This document shows, one piece after another, positions 37,064 through 45,965 of a stretch of 64,000 nt of DNA (its first letter is position 1; the number at the start of each line of letters is the position of its first letter). Source of the DNA: Nitratifractor salsuginis DSM 16511 (GTDB taxonomy: Bacteria > Campylobacterota > Campylobacteria > Campylobacterales > Sulfurovaceae). The DNA lies in the NCBI RefSeq assembly GCF_000186245.1, contig NC_014935.1, positions 620,001 to 684,000 of the forward strand. The letters run 5' to 3'. Both the position numbers and the translations under genes were made by a program. The notes beneath the pieces were generated by a model. The model worked only from the letters and a program-made list of their open reading frames with translations, was not told the DNA's origin and made no database searches.

Positions 37064-37142
37064 GTCGTTAGTCGTTGGTCATTGGGATATATGTTGATAA
37101 TTATCCGATGTTTCAATACTCAACACTCTATTCTCCATTCAT
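37064..37142 (+). repeat. Heptamer words GTCGTTA and AATACTC
   Basis: GTCGTTA, GTCGTTG, GTCATTG at 37064-37084, then AATACTC, AACACTC, TATTCTC, CATTCAT at 37115-37142. All have 7-bp period and run to within a few bases of the MscS stop codon. Confidence 0.65.
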
Positions 37143-37149
37143 CGGTTGC

Positions 37150-38370
37150 TCATTGCTTGGTTACTTGGTTATCCGGCAGTTTCTCCACATAGATCGACTG
37201 GGAGGGGAAGGCGAAGTCGGTGCCATTTTTTTCCACGATCTCCATAATTTTCAGATTGATATCTTCTCTGATTTCCAGATACTTTTCCCAATCCGAAGTA
37301 TTGGTGAAGGTGTAGATGAAGATCCCCAGGTCGCTGGGGTTGAAGCGGTCGAAACGGACCATAAGGGTCTGGTCGTGGGCGATCCCCGGATGGGTCTGGA
37401 GCATTTCGCGGATCTCTTCGGCGATTTGGCGGATGGTTTCCCCGGGGGTGTCGTAGGTGAGTCCGATGCTCATCTTGATGCGCCGGATTCCCCGGCGGGA
37501 GAAATTCTCTATGTTGGTATTGGCGACGATGGAGTTGGGGACGACGACAAAGGATTTTTCGAAGGTGCGGATCTTAGTGGTGCGCATCCCGATATCTTCT
37601 ACGATCCCTTCGACGCCGTTGACTTTGATCCATTCGCCGATTTTGATCGATTGGTCGAGCATCAGGGCGATGGAGCCGAAAAGGTTGGCGGCGGTATCTT
37701 TGGCCGCCAGGGCGAAGGCCAGACCGCCCAGTCCCAGGGAGGCGAGAAAAGCACTGACATTGATCCCGAAATTGTAAAGCACGCTGACCAGTCCGGTGAA
37801 GATGATCAGAAAACGGATGATGCGCACCAGAAATTCGCCCAATTCCCGGGAGAGATGAGGATTTTTATCACTGTAATCATCCAAAAATTTCTGGAGAGCA
37901 GGGGTGAAAGCGTAGAAGACCCAATAAATATCCACGATCAGAAGCGTACTCAAAAAGAGCTGGGTGTAACGGTTGTCCAGGAAAAGAAATTGAAAGGCGA
38001 GATCGAAGGCGATGATGACAAAAAGGAAGCGGATGGGCCGTTTGAGTTCATTGACGATGATATCGTCCAGTTGCGTTTCCGTCTTGTGTGTCAAATAGAG
38101 GAGAAAGCGGGTGATGTGACGGGTGAGGATTTTGCGTAATAAAATGACGAAAGTAAAAGCGAGAAAGGCTGCGAGAATATTCCCCAACGGAATCCCCAGG
38201 ATCGTCTTGGCCATATAGTGGCCTATCGGACCGGTATAGAGTTTGTTGATGTATGGTTGCACCTCCTGGAAGAATCCCCGATCGATGTTTTTGAGCAGCT
38301 CCTGACTGGTCTGGGTAACCTGTTGGATCGCGATCGATGCATTTTGCTCCACCGTGGATATTTTTGCCAT
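37150..38370 (-). CDS. MscS family mechanosensitive ion channel
   Basis: 406 residues, inner membrane, with four or more hydrophobic segments. The last (VLYNFGINVSAFLASLGLGGLAFALAAKDTAANLFGS) is the pore-lining TM3 with the Gly/Ala packing pattern of MscS. The beta domain follows (GVEGIVEDIGMRTTKIRTFEKSFVVVPNSIVAN). It probably releases solutes on hypo-osmotic shock; some relatives signal or conduct other ions. Confidence 0.92.
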   Translation of the reverse strand: MAKISTVEQNASIAIQQVTQTSQELLKNIDRGFFQEVQPYINKLYTGPIGHYMAKTILGIPLGNILAAFLAFTFVILLRKILTRHITRFLLYLTHKTETQLDDIIVNELKRPIRFLFVIIAFDLAFQFLFLDNRYTQLFLSTLLIVDIYWVFYAFTPALQKFLDDYSDKNPHLSRELGEFLVRIIRFLIIFTGLVSVLYNFGINVSAFLASLGLGGLAFALAAKDTAANLFGSIALMLDQSIKIGEWIKVNGVEGIVEDIGMRTTKIRTFEKSFVVVPNSIVANTNIENFSRRGIRRIKMSIGLTYDTPGETIRQIAEEIREMLQTHPGIAHDQTLMVRFDRFNPSDLGIFIYTFTNTSDWEKYLEIREDINLKIMEIVEKNGTDFAFPSQSIYVEKLPDNQVTKQ

Positions 38371-38451
38371 ACTTCACCTCTGTTAGTTTGACGATCATTC
38401 TACAATTTTTCGATTGAATGGGAGATATAATGTCTGAAACGGAGGTCGATT

Positions 38452-39177
38452 ATGTGGAGACTATTTGTAGGATTGATCGTTGCAGGTCTTTTGCTTATGA
38501 CACTGGAGGCCAAAACCTGGGAGTATCGCATCACCTCTCCCCTCTTTGGAACTCTGGGGAGTGTCCAGATAAGGGAGAACAATACATCGCAGAAGGGTTA
38601 TCGCATCGTAGCGGAGGCGAAAACCCACGGCATCGCCGCCACGCTGACCCGGCATCGACATTGGCAGGTTCTCTCGGAAGGGAAGTGGAAGGGGCTGAGG
38701 CGGGTTCCCCACCATTACAGCTACCAAGAAGAGGATAAAAAGAAAAAGAAGATTCACGATTATTCCATCGATCCGGTTCATCGGAAGGTGGAGAAAAGTA
38801 CCCGTGAGTGGAAGAGAGGCAAGCTAAGGAAAAAGGAGCGTTCAAAGCTTCCCTACTATAGTGATGAGGACCCGGCGACACTGCTTTTTAACCTTCTTTC
38901 CCATCCTCAGATGCTCAAAAGCGGCCGCTACCGTGTCGTGGGTGCCGAAAAAAACGGCGGCTATATCACCGTGACTGTTCCGGACGAGCGGAATGCCGCA
39001 TCCGAACGTTCCCGACTCAGAGTCGGTAAGCAAGAGAAGATCGTCTATATTGTCATCCCCCAGAAAAAGAAGAGCAGCCGCAAAATCGTCGCGGCGGTCT
39101 CTACCGATGGAGAGTTGGATGCCGCCTATACCGTCGCCGTTCCCGTGATCGGGGTTCTCTATATGAAACGCCGCTGA
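38452..39177 (+). CDS. DUF3108 family exported protein
   Basis: 241 residues with a signal peptide ([20 protein letters not shown]). The mature part is beta-rich and very basic, with a Lys-rich insert ([15 protein letters not shown]). The layout [19 protein letters not shown] ... [13 protein letters not shown] resembles DUF3108 outer-membrane or periplasmic proteins. Function unknown. It lies between the MscS gene and kdsA. Confidence 0.65.
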   Translation: MWRLFVGLIVAGLLLMTLEAKTWEYRITSPLFGTLGSVQIRENNTSQKGYRIVAEAKTHGIAATLTRHRHWQVLSEGKWKGLRRVPHHYSYQEEDKKKKKIHDYSIDPVHRKVEKSTREWKRGKLRKKERSKLPYYSDEDPATLLFNLLSHPQMLKSGRYRVVGAEKNGGYITVTVPDERNAASERSRLRVGKQEKIVYIVIPQKKKSSRKIVAAVSTDGELDAAYTVAVPVIGVLYMKRR

Positions 39178-39232
39178 GGGGCCGGAGAGATTTGGGTATG
39201 ATTCGAAGAGAATTCAGTGCAAGGAACGATTA

Positions 39233-40033
39233 ATGATTCTGATCGCCGGACCCTGCGTCATCGAAAACCGGGAGAATATCTTCCGGATCGCCGAGGCGTT
39301 GATGCCCTACCACGAGGATTGTACCAAGGAATTCTACTTCAAGGCCAGCTTCGACAAGGCCAACCGAACCTCTCTCGATAGTTTTCGAGGCCCCGGACTC
39401 GAAGAGGGGCTCAAGATCCTCCAGGAGGTCAAAGAGCGCTTCGGTTACTCCATTCTGACCGATATCCACGAGCCCGCCCAGGCTGCGCCGGTGGCCGAGG
39501 TGGCCGATGTGCTGCAGATCCCCGCCTTTCTCTGCCGGCAGACCGACCTGCTCGTCGCCGCGGCCAAGACCGGGGCCAAGGTCAACATCAAAAAGGGGCA
39601 ATTCCTCGCTCCCCAGGCGATGGAGTACTCCGTGGCCAAAGTCCTCAAAACCCGGGGATACGAGGGCGAAGTGAATTACGAGGCTTCGGAGAAATACGGA
39701 GTTTGGCTCACGGAGCGGGGCACGACCTTCGGTTACGGAAACCTGGTAGTCGATATGCGCTCTTTCCCCATCATGCGCCGATTCGCTCCGGTGGTGTTTG
39801 ACGCGACCCACTCGGTGCAGATGCCGGCCAGCGGCGGGGCCACCAGTGGCGGCGACAGCCGATTCGTCCCCACCCTGGCACGGGCGGCTGCGGGAGCGGG
39901 AGTGGACGGCTTCTTCTTCGAAACCCATTTCGACCCCTCCGTCGCCTTGAGCGATGGGCCCAATATGATAAAATTGCAAGACCTCGAGCGTCTGATTCCC
40001 CAGATCGACGCCATTCGCAGTATCGTAGAATAA
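39233..40033 (+). CDS. kdsA: 3-deoxy-8-phosphooctulonate synthase
   Basis: Makes KDO-8-phosphate from arabinose-5-phosphate and PEP for LPS. 266 residues; blocks [50 protein letters not shown] and FDATHSVQ. First of kdsA-ribH-nusB, a typical Campylobacterota order; the next start is 9 nt after the stop. Confidence 0.96.
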   Translation: MILIAGPCVIENRENIFRIAEALMPYHEDCTKEFYFKASFDKANRTSLDSFRGPGLEEGLKILQEVKERFGYSILTDIHEPAQAAPVAEVADVLQIPAFLCRQTDLLVAAAKTGAKVNIKKGQFLAPQAMEYSVAKVLKTRGYEGEVNYEASEKYGVWLTERGTTFGYGNLVVDMRSFPIMRRFAPVVFDATHSVQMPASGGATSGGDSRFVPTLARAAAGAGVDGFFFETHFDPSVALSDGPNMIKLQDLERLIPQIDAIRSIVE

Positions 40034-40042
40034 AGGAACAGT

Positions 40043-40513
40043 ATGAACATCGTCGAAGGAAACCTTCGGGTCGACCCAAGCAAAAAGGTCGCCATTATCT
40101 CCGCACGCTTTAATCATTTCATCACCGATCGCCTGGTAGAGGGGGCCAAAGATACCTATGCCCGCCTCGGCGGTGATCCCGAGAGCCTGGATCTGATCCT
40201 GGTACCGGGGGCCTTTGAGATCCCCTTCGCCCTGGACCGGGCGCTGGCTTCGGGCAAATACGACGCCGTCTGCTGCCTGGGCGCGGTGATCCGGGGAGCG
40301 ACGCCCCACTTCGACTATGTCTCCGCCGAAGCGACCAAGGGCATCGCCAACGTCACCCTCAAATATGCCAAGCCGGTCTCCTTCGGCGTGCTCACCGTCG
40401 ACAGCATCGAGCAGGCCATCGAACGGGCCGGCACCAAAGCGGGCAACAAAGGGGGCGAAGCGATGAGCAGCCTGATCGAGATGATCAACCTCTATGATGT
40501 AATGAGTAACTAG
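40043..40513 (+). CDS. ribH: 6,7-dimethyl-8-ribityllumazine synthase
   Basis: Penultimate step of riboflavin synthesis; forms a capsid-like oligomer. 156 residues with [30 protein letters not shown] and the catalytic His region; [20 protein letters not shown] completes the family pattern. The last codons and the TAG stop (40511-40513) overlap a heptamer array, so the C-terminal MSN residues are part of the repeat. Confidence 0.96.
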   Translation: MNIVEGNLRVDPSKKVAIISARFNHFITDRLVEGAKDTYARLGGDPESLDLILVPGAFEIPFALDRALASGKYDAVCCLGAVIRGATPHFDYVSAEATKGIANVTLKYAKPVSFGVLTVDSIEQAIERAGTKAGNKGGEAMSSLIEMINLYDVMSN

Positions 40514-40570
40514 AAACTAGTAACTAGTAACTAGTAACTAGAAATTTTGGTATGCGTTGCTTTGCAACGC
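40509..40570 (+). repeat. ACTAGTA heptamer array, ATTTTGG, hairpin
   Basis: Units ACTAGAA, ACTAGTA x3, ACTAGAA, then ATTTTGG in register (40509-40550). TAT and the hairpin GCGTTGC-TTT-GCAACGC follow (40554-40570, 7-bp perfect stem, 3-nt loop). The array overlaps the ribH stop codon. Confidence 0.9.
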
Positions 40571-40599
40571 TTTCGTTAAATATAATAAATATAAAAAAC

Positions 40600-40643
40600 T
40601 TGCGACGTGAGGCGGCGTAGCCGCCGTGCTTGCGTCGTGCGAC
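40600..40643 (+). repeat. TTGCGAC-type hairpin element upstream of nusB
   Basis: TTGCGACGTGA, then the stem GGCGGC-GTA-GCCGCC (6 bp, 3-nt loop), then GTGCTTGCGTCGTGCGACC. Same order as 48148-48190 and 37013-37056. It ends 16 nt before the nusB start and could affect its expression. Confidence 0.8.
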
Positions 40644-40658
40644 CAAAAAAGGTGAAAT

Positions 40659-41090
40659 ATGGCGACACGACATCAGGCTAGACGGGCGGTAGTGGGTCTG
40701 CTCTATGCCTACGATCTGGGCAATGACGGGATCGAAAAGTTCAGTGAAGAGATCCTGGAGAGTGACAAGATCCGCAACAAGCAACGGGAATTTTCCATGC
40801 GGCTCTTCAAAGGGACCATCGAAAATCTCGACAAGATCGACGAAGAGATCCAGAAACATTTGGAGAGCTGGGACTACTCCAAGATCGGCAAAGTCGAAAA
40901 GGCGATCCTCCGCCTGGGAGCCTACGAAATCCTCATCGAGGGAACCGACCGCCCCATCATCATCAACGAAGCGGTGGAACTGGCCAAAGAGTTGGCCGAC
41001 GAGAAATCCCCGCAATTTATCAACGGGGTCCTAGATGCTGTCGGGAAACCGGTAGCGAAGCCGGAGGCGGCTTCGAATAATGAGGAATGA
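40659..41090 (+). CDS. nusB: Transcription antitermination protein NusB
   Basis: RNA-binding antitermination factor for rRNA operons, 143 residues. N-terminal RHQARRAVVGLLYAYDLG and C-terminal AILRLGAYEIL ... INEAVELAKELADEKSPQFINGVLDAV are the NusB core. A short tail follows (KPVAKPEAASNNEE), whose last residues and TGA stop fall inside the AATGAGG array. Confidence 0.95.
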   Translation: MATRHQARRAVVGLLYAYDLGNDGIEKFSEEILESDKIRNKQREFSMRLFKGTIENLDKIDEEIQKHLESWDYSKIGKVEKAILRLGAYEILIEGTDRPIIINEAVELAKELADEKSPQFINGVLDAVGKPVAKPEAASNNEE

Positions 41091-41205
41091 GGAATTAGGA
41101 ATGAGGAATTATGGTCAGCGTTGCAGGGCAACGCACTATATTCAAAAAAGAGGTGTCGCGAAGCGACAAGAACCGAAATTTCTCATTTCTCATTTCTCAT
41201 TTCTC
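41079..41205 (+). repeat. Mirror-symmetric composite heptamer element
   Basis: Left arm: AATGAGG, AATGAGG, AATTAGG, AATGAGG, AATTATGG (41079-41114). Then hairpin GCGTTGC-AGG-GCAACGC (41118-41134) and hairpin TGTCGC-GAA-GCGACA (41154-41168). Right arm: CCGAAATTTCTC and three further ATTTCTC units (41173-41205), which read on the other strand as AATGAGA-type units followed by AATTTCGG. Both arrays therefore point inward. It fills the nusB-mqnC gap and covers the nusB stop codon. Confidence 0.9.
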
Positions 41206-41231
41206 ATTCATACGCATAAAGGAGCCCATTT

Positions 41232-42275
41232 ATGCGTATGACCATCGACGAGGCGGTGGATCTGATCCGGAACGCCGATCTCAAAGAGTTGGGGCGGATG
41301 GCCTATGCCCGCAAAAAGGAGCTGCATCCCAAAGGGGTGACGACTTTCGTGGTGGACCGCAACATCAACTACACCAACGTATGCTGGGTCGATTGCAAAT
41401 TCTGCGCCTTTTACCGCCACGAGAAGAATGACGACGCCTACATCCTGAGCTTCGAGGAGATCGATCAAAAGATCGAGGAGCTTCTGGCCATTGGGGGGAC
41501 CCAGATCCTCTTTCAGGGAGGGGTGCATCCCAAGCTGGAGATCGAGTGGTACGAGGATCTGGTGGAGCATATTCATAAGAAATATCCGCAAATAACCATC
41601 CACGGCTTCAGCGCCATCGAGATCGACTACATCGCCAAACGTTCCAATATCTCCATCCGGGAGGTGCTCCGCAGGCTCCACGCCAAAGGGCTGGCCTCCA
41701 TCCCCGGGGCCGGAGCGGAGATCCTCAGCGACCGGGTGCGGGATATCATCGCTCCCAAGAAGCTGGACAAGGATACTTGGCTGGAGGTCCATCGCGAAGC
41801 CCACAAGCTGGGGATCAAATCCACGGCGACGATGATGTACGGCACCGTGGAGACCGACCGGGAGATCGTGGAGCATTTCGATCATATCCGCCGGCTCCAG
41901 GATGAGACGGGGGGATTTCGGGCCTTTATTATGTGGTCTTTCCAGGGCAAAAACACCCGACTGGTCGAAGAGATCCCCGAGATCCGCAAACAGTCGGCCA
42001 ACCGCTATCTACGGCTCCTGGCGGTCGCCCGGCTCTTCCTGGACAATGTCCCCAACATCCAAAGCTCCTGGGTCACCCAGGGCAGCTACATTGGACAGAT
42101 GGCACTGCTCTGGGGAGCCAATGACCTGGGCAGCACGATGATGGAGGAGAATGTAGTCTCCGCCGCCGGGGCCAGCAACCGGATGAACCAGGAGGAGATG
42201 ATCCGCCTCATCCGCGACATCGGCGAACGCCCCGCCAAAAGGAACACCGCTTATGAAATTCTCGAATATTTTTGA
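41232..42275 (+). CDS. mqnC: Cyclic dehypoxanthinyl futalosine synthase
   Basis: Radical SAM enzyme of the futalosine menaquinone pathway, used across Campylobacterota in place of the classical Men route. 347 residues; cluster cysteines Cys51, Cys55, Cys58 in CWVDCKFCAF, preceded by VVDRNINYTNV, with GGTQILFQGGVHP and IPGAGAEILSDRVR. AAAGGAGCCC precedes the start. The TGA stop (42273-42275) merges with an AATGAGG array. Other menaquinone genes are not in the window. Confidence 0.95.
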   Translation: MRMTIDEAVDLIRNADLKELGRMAYARKKELHPKGVTTFVVDRNINYTNVCWVDCKFCAFYRHEKNDDAYILSFEEIDQKIEELLAIGGTQILFQGGVHPKLEIEWYEDLVEHIHKKYPQITIHGFSAIEIDYIAKRSNISIREVLRRLHAKGLASIPGAGAEILSDRVRDIIAPKKLDKDTWLEVHREAHKLGIKSTATMMYGTVETDREIVEHFDHIRRLQDETGGFRAFIMWSFQGKNTRLVEEIPEIRKQSANRYLRLLAVARLFLDNVPNIQSSWVTQGSYIGQMALLWGANDLGSTMMEENVVSAAGASNRMNQEEMIRLIRDIGERPAKRNTAYEILEYF

Positions 42276-42372
42276 ATGAGGAATGAGGAATGAGGAATGA
42301 GGAATTTCGGAAGGCGGTGCAGTGGCTCCGCTCAATTTTTACTCAGCGCTCAACGCTCAGCGCTCAACGCTC
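42275..42372 (+). repeat. AATGAGG array, AATTTCGG, decayed stem, CTCAACG array
   Basis: Four AATGAGG units (42275-42302), AATTTCGG (42303-42310), an imperfect stem GCGGTGC-AGT-GGCTCCGC, then CTCAGCG, CTCAACG, CTCAGCG, CTCAACG (42342-42369). First base shared with the mqnC stop. Confidence 0.85.
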
Positions 42373-42418
42373 GATATTGAAGATTATTACAGCGATTTTT
42401 ATAGTTCAAGGAACAATT

Positions 42419-43657
42419 ATGGCCGCAACACTGATGCACGTTACCGTCAAAGGGGTCAAGATCCCCGTCGTCTTCGAAAAGGAGAAACGCCTTCCCCTGG
42501 CGTCGATGGAGCTTGTGTTCCGCGATAGCGGGTCCCTAGCCGATACGGTGCCGGGGATCGCACGCTTCAGCGCCGGGATCCTGGGAGAGGGGACCCGCAA
42601 AGAGGGGGCCATCGCCTTCGCCGAGGCTCTGGAGAACCGGGCGGTGCAGCTGCACGCCGATACGGGTCGGGAGACCTTCGTCCTCTCTCTCGAAGCACTC
42701 AAGAGTGAATTCGACTTTGGTTTGGGGAAACTTTCCGAGCTGCTGCGTGACCCCAACCTGACTCCCGAAGCCTTCAAAAAGGTGCAGACCCAGACCCTGG
42801 GCAAGCTGCGCCAAAAAGAGAGCGACTTTGACTACATCGCCGCGACCAAGCTGCGCTCGATCCTCTTCGAGGGGACTCCGCTGGCCCATCCGGCACTGGG
42901 AACTCCCGAAAGCATCAGCCATCTGAAATTGGAGCAGGTCGAGAGCTATCTGAAGGATCATCTGCATCTGGAGAATCTTATCGTGGTCATCGGGGGCAAG
43001 TTCACTCCCGAGGAGGTGAAAAAGGCGGTCGAAAAGGCGGCTGAAGCACTGACTCACGGAGAGGTGGCCCCCATCCCCCATTTCAGCGCCAACGACAAAG
43101 AACGCGAAGTCGTCACCCCCGAAGAGACGGACCAAGCCTATATCTACTTCGGAGCCCCCTACGCGATGGAGGCCAATGATACCCACCGGGTTTACGGCAA
43201 AGTGGCGGCTTTCATCCTGGGAAGCGGGGGGTTCGGCAGCCGCCTGATGGAGGAGGTGCGGGTCAAGCGGGGCCTGGCCTACTCCGCCTACGGCCGTCTG
43301 GCAGTCCAGCGCACCCACAGCTATTTCAGCGGATACCTCCAGACCAAACTCGAGAGTCAGAAAGAGGCCCAAAAGGTGGTCAAGGAGGTGGTCGACCGTT
43401 TCCTCAAAGGTGGGGTCAGCGCCGAGGAGCTGGAGAGCGCCAAAAAGTTCTTTTTAGGCAGCGAGCCCCTGCGCACCGAGACCCTCTCCCAGCGTATGAG
43501 CCGGGCTTTCCACGAGTATTACGACGGATTGGGGCTTGAGTGGTCGGCCAAAGAGCTGGAGATGATCCGGACGATGAAGCTGGAGGATCTGAATGCCTTT
43601 ATTCACGCCCATCCTGAGATCGGGAAGTTGAGTTGGTCGATCGTCACGAAAAAGTAG
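42419..43657 (+). CDS. M16 family peptidase-like protein lacking the zinc motif
   Basis: 412 residues from ATG 42419 with AAGGA before it; the in-frame region up to 42290 is repeat DNA. Two M16 half-domains are visible, with the second half block GSGGFGSRLMEEVRVKRGLAYSAYG. The HxxEH zinc site is replaced (GIARFSAGILGEGT), so this is probably a non-catalytic M16 protein, as in the partner subunits of M16B pairs. No signal peptide is clear. The place directly after mqnC matches other Campylobacterota. Confidence 0.85.
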   Translation: MAATLMHVTVKGVKIPVVFEKEKRLPLASMELVFRDSGSLADTVPGIARFSAGILGEGTRKEGAIAFAEALENRAVQLHADTGRETFVLSLEALKSEFDFGLGKLSELLRDPNLTPEAFKKVQTQTLGKLRQKESDFDYIAATKLRSILFEGTPLAHPALGTPESISHLKLEQVESYLKDHLHLENLIVVIGGKFTPEEVKKAVEKAAEALTHGEVAPIPHFSANDKEREVVTPEETDQAYIYFGAPYAMEANDTHRVYGKVAAFILGSGGFGSRLMEEVRVKRGLAYSAYGRLAVQRTHSYFSGYLQTKLESQKEAQKVVKEVVDRFLKGGVSAEELESAKKFFLGSEPLRTETLSQRMSRAFHEYYDGLGLEWSAKELEMIRTMKLEDLNAFIHAHPEIGKLSWSIVTKK

Positions 43658-43680
43658 TTTAGCGGTTTCCCTCTTCATTT

Positions 43681-43730
43681 CTTTTTCTTTGTTTTGCGAC
43701 AAAGAAAAAGGAAACGAAGCAAAGAAAAAG
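43681..43730 (+). repeat. CAAAGAAAAAG inverted and direct repeat
   Basis: CTTTTTCTTTG (43681-43691) and CAAAGAAAAAG (43700-43710) form an 11-bp perfect stem with an 8-nt loop. CAAAGAAAAAG recurs at 43720-43730. Not a clear terminator by itself. Confidence 0.7.
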
Positions 43731-43737
43731 AAAACGC

Positions 43738-43758
43738 AAGGGACTGACGTCCTTTTTT
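43738..43758 (+). terminator. Terminator after the M16-like gene
   Basis: AAGGGAC-TGAC-GTCCTT stem (one G-T pair) running into T6. Located 80 nt after the stop codon. Confidence 0.6.
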
Positions 43759-43908
43759 GATCTTCCAATGATATATAAGCTCATTTGACATAAAAGATTT
43801 CCTAATCCAAAACTTCAAGAATATTGCAAATTGTTTATAAAACTTCTTCTAACCCTACTTTATTCTGTAATATTCTAAAGAGTAAATATGATTTTCACTC
43901 CAACCAGA

Positions 43909-44021
43909 GCTTTCACTCGATAGCTCTGGCAGTCGCAAACACCTGCGGTGCCCCTTCGGGGTTGAGTGCTCCTTTGTCGCCATCGAGTGAAAGCTCCATC
44001 GCAAATATTGGATTAATGGTC
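43909..44021 (+). repeat. 113-bp palindromic repeat element, copy B
   Basis: Same element as 21312-21424; the four differences are all in the last 25 bases. Here the outer arms are 15 bp (43907-43921 with 43982-43996). It ends 32 nt upstream of the recG start, so it lies in the recG 5' region and could be transcribed with it. The remaining bases 43759-43906 hold nothing recognisable. Confidence 0.85.
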
Positions 44022-44053
44022 GCCGGTGTAATAATAATCTATAAAGAGTGGGT

Positions 44054-45874
44054 ATGGAAGAGGTTGAAGCGAAACGGTTGTTCCAAAAGCTCAAAATCCG
44101 GACTCTGTTGGACCTGGCGCTGATTTTGCCGAGTTCCTATGAGGATACCCGGCTTGCTTCCAGGATCGAGCCGGGGCGGGTGCAGACCTTTGAGGCGCAG
44201 GTGGAGGATCGCCGGATCCGGGGGGGGCGGATGCAGGTGCGTTTTTTTCTCCCCGCTCTCGGTCGGAGGATCAGCGGGCAGTTTTTCAAAGCCACACCCT
44301 ACCATCAGCGTCTCTTCGAACCCGGAAGCCGCCATATCATCCACGGCAAAGTCTCCCTTTTTAACGGGTGGCCCCAGATCGCCCAGCCCCGCTCCCTCAA
44401 AGAGTATGGGCGCATCTTCCCCCGATACAAAACGGTGCTCAAAGAGTCTCAGATGCGGGCTTTGATCGAGAATTATGTCACCGAACGCAATCTTTTTGCC
44501 GAGGGGCTGCAGAGTGAGGAGGTGGGATTGCTGATGCGTCTTCATTTCCTCGAGCGCTACAGCGAGGCCGGAGCGCCCCCGCCTCAGATCGAGGGAGAGG
44601 TTGTGGGGCAGCTCAAGTTCATCGAAGCCTACAACCACCTGCGCAAGCTTCGCTCCAAACGCCACGACTATCCCGCCCTCAAGGCGCTAAACCGGCCTAT
44701 CGAACCTTTTGTCGAAACCCTGCCCTTTACCTTGACGCCGGATCAACAAAAAGTGATCGCCGAGATCCAAAAGGACCTCTCCCAAAAGGAGAAGGCGGCG
44801 CGGCGTATGATCATCGGGGATGTGGGCAGCGGCAAGACGATGGTGATCCTGGCGGCGGCGGTGATGGCGGGTGGTGATCGCTCCGTGCTGATGGCGCCCA
44901 CCTCCATCCTGGCGAGGCAGCTCTATGAAGAGGCGTGCAAATATCTCCCCCGGGAGCTCAAAGTGGCTTTGGTGATGCAGGGCAATAGCGAAGGGGATTA
45001 CCGGGAGGCTGATTTTATCATCGGCACCCACGCACTGCTCTATCTGGAGGATCTGCCCGAGGCGGCTCTGGTGATGGTGGATGAGCAGCACCGCTTCGGC
45101 ACCAAACAGCGGGCATTGCTGGAGGCGTTGGTAAGCCAAGGGGAGCGCCGCCCCCACTATCTGCAATTCTCCGCCACCCCCATCCCGAGGACCCAGGCGA
45201 TGATGGAGTCGGAGCTCATCGATGTGAGCCTCATCACCCAAACTCCTTTCGAGAAGGAGATCCACTCCCGGGTAATCGGCCGGAGTGACTTTCCCGAGCT
45301 GTTGCGGCACATCGAAAAGGAGTTGGAAGAGGATCATCAGGTGCTCATCGTTTACCCCCTGGTGGAGGAGAGCGAGCAGATCCCCTATCAATCGATCGAC
45401 GAGGCGAGGGGCTTTTGGGAGAAGCGCTACGAGGGAGTCTATGTGACCCACGGCAGGGACAGGAACAAAGAGGAGATTCTGCTGGAGTTTCGGGAGCAGG
45501 GCAAAATCCTCCTGGCAACCACGGTGATCGAAGTGGGGATCAGCCTGCCCAGATTGACGACCATCGTCATCGTGGGGGCAGAGCGCCTGGGTTTGGCGAC
45601 GCTCCATCAGCTTCGGGGAAGGGTGGGACGCAACGGTTTGAAGAGTTGGTGTTTTCTCTATACCAACCTTCAGAGCAGTGAGCGGCTGGAGAAGTTCTGC
45701 CGAACGAAGAGCGGCTTTGAGATCGCCCGGCTGGATCTGGCTTATCGCGACAGCGGTGATATCGTCGACGGCACGATCCAGAGCGGTCAGAAATTCCGCT
45801 GGCTCGATCTGGCGGAGGATGAGGAGATCGTGCGACGGGCGAAGGAGAGACTTAATAACGGAATAACCGAGTAA
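44054..45874 (+). CDS. recG: ATP-dependent DNA helicase RecG
   Basis: Reverses stalled forks and processes branched DNA. 606 residues; the N-terminal wedge domain is short, as in other Campylobacterota (E. coli RecG has about 693). Motifs: Walker A GDVGSGKT, DEQHRFG (DExH variant), FSATPIPRT, and the RecG C-terminal block QLRGRVGR. ATG 44054 is preferred to GTG 44048 because AAAGAG sits about 5 nt before it. Its TAA stop lies in a GAGTAAC-type array. Confidence 0.94.
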   Translation: MEEVEAKRLFQKLKIRTLLDLALILPSSYEDTRLASRIEPGRVQTFEAQVEDRRIRGGRMQVRFFLPALGRRISGQFFKATPYHQRLFEPGSRHIIHGKVSLFNGWPQIAQPRSLKEYGRIFPRYKTVLKESQMRALIENYVTERNLFAEGLQSEEVGLLMRLHFLERYSEAGAPPPQIEGEVVGQLKFIEAYNHLRKLRSKRHDYPALKALNRPIEPFVETLPFTLTPDQQKVIAEIQKDLSQKEKAARRMIIGDVGSGKTMVILAAAVMAGGDRSVLMAPTSILARQLYEEACKYLPRELKVALVMQGNSEGDYREADFIIGTHALLYLEDLPEAALVMVDEQHRFGTKQRALLEALVSQGERRPHYLQFSATPIPRTQAMMESELIDVSLITQTPFEKEIHSRVIGRSDFPELLRHIEKELEEDHQVLIVYPLVEESEQIPYQSIDEARGFWEKRYEGVYVTHGRDRNKEEILLEFREQGKILLATTVIEVGISLPRLTTIVIVGAERLGLATLHQLRGRVGRNGLKSWCFLYTNLQSSERLEKFCRTKSGFEIARLDLAYRDSGDIVDGTIQSGQKFRWLDLAEDEEIVRRAKERLNNGITE

Positions 45875-45926
45875 CCGAGTAATGAGTAACCGAAGAATGG
45901 AGAATGGAGAATGGAAGATGGAAGGT
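45868..45926 (+). repeat. GAGTAAC and ATGGAGA arrays after recG
   Basis: CGAGTAAC, CGAGTAAT, GAGTAAC (45868-45890), then ATGGAGA, ATGGAGA, ATGGAAG, ATGGAAG (45897-45924). The first unit contains the recG stop codon. Both word types recur elsewhere (6942, 13771, 50362). Confidence 0.85.
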
Positions 45927-45959
45927 GATTTTGGATTTTGAATTGAAAAAATCGTAGCA

Positions 45960-45965
45960 CTTAGC
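45960..45965 (+). repeat. Target site duplication, left, of the IS481-type element
   Basis: CTTAGC, repeated at 48118-48123. Six bases fits IS481-family elements, which make duplications of variable length. Confidence 0.75.
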
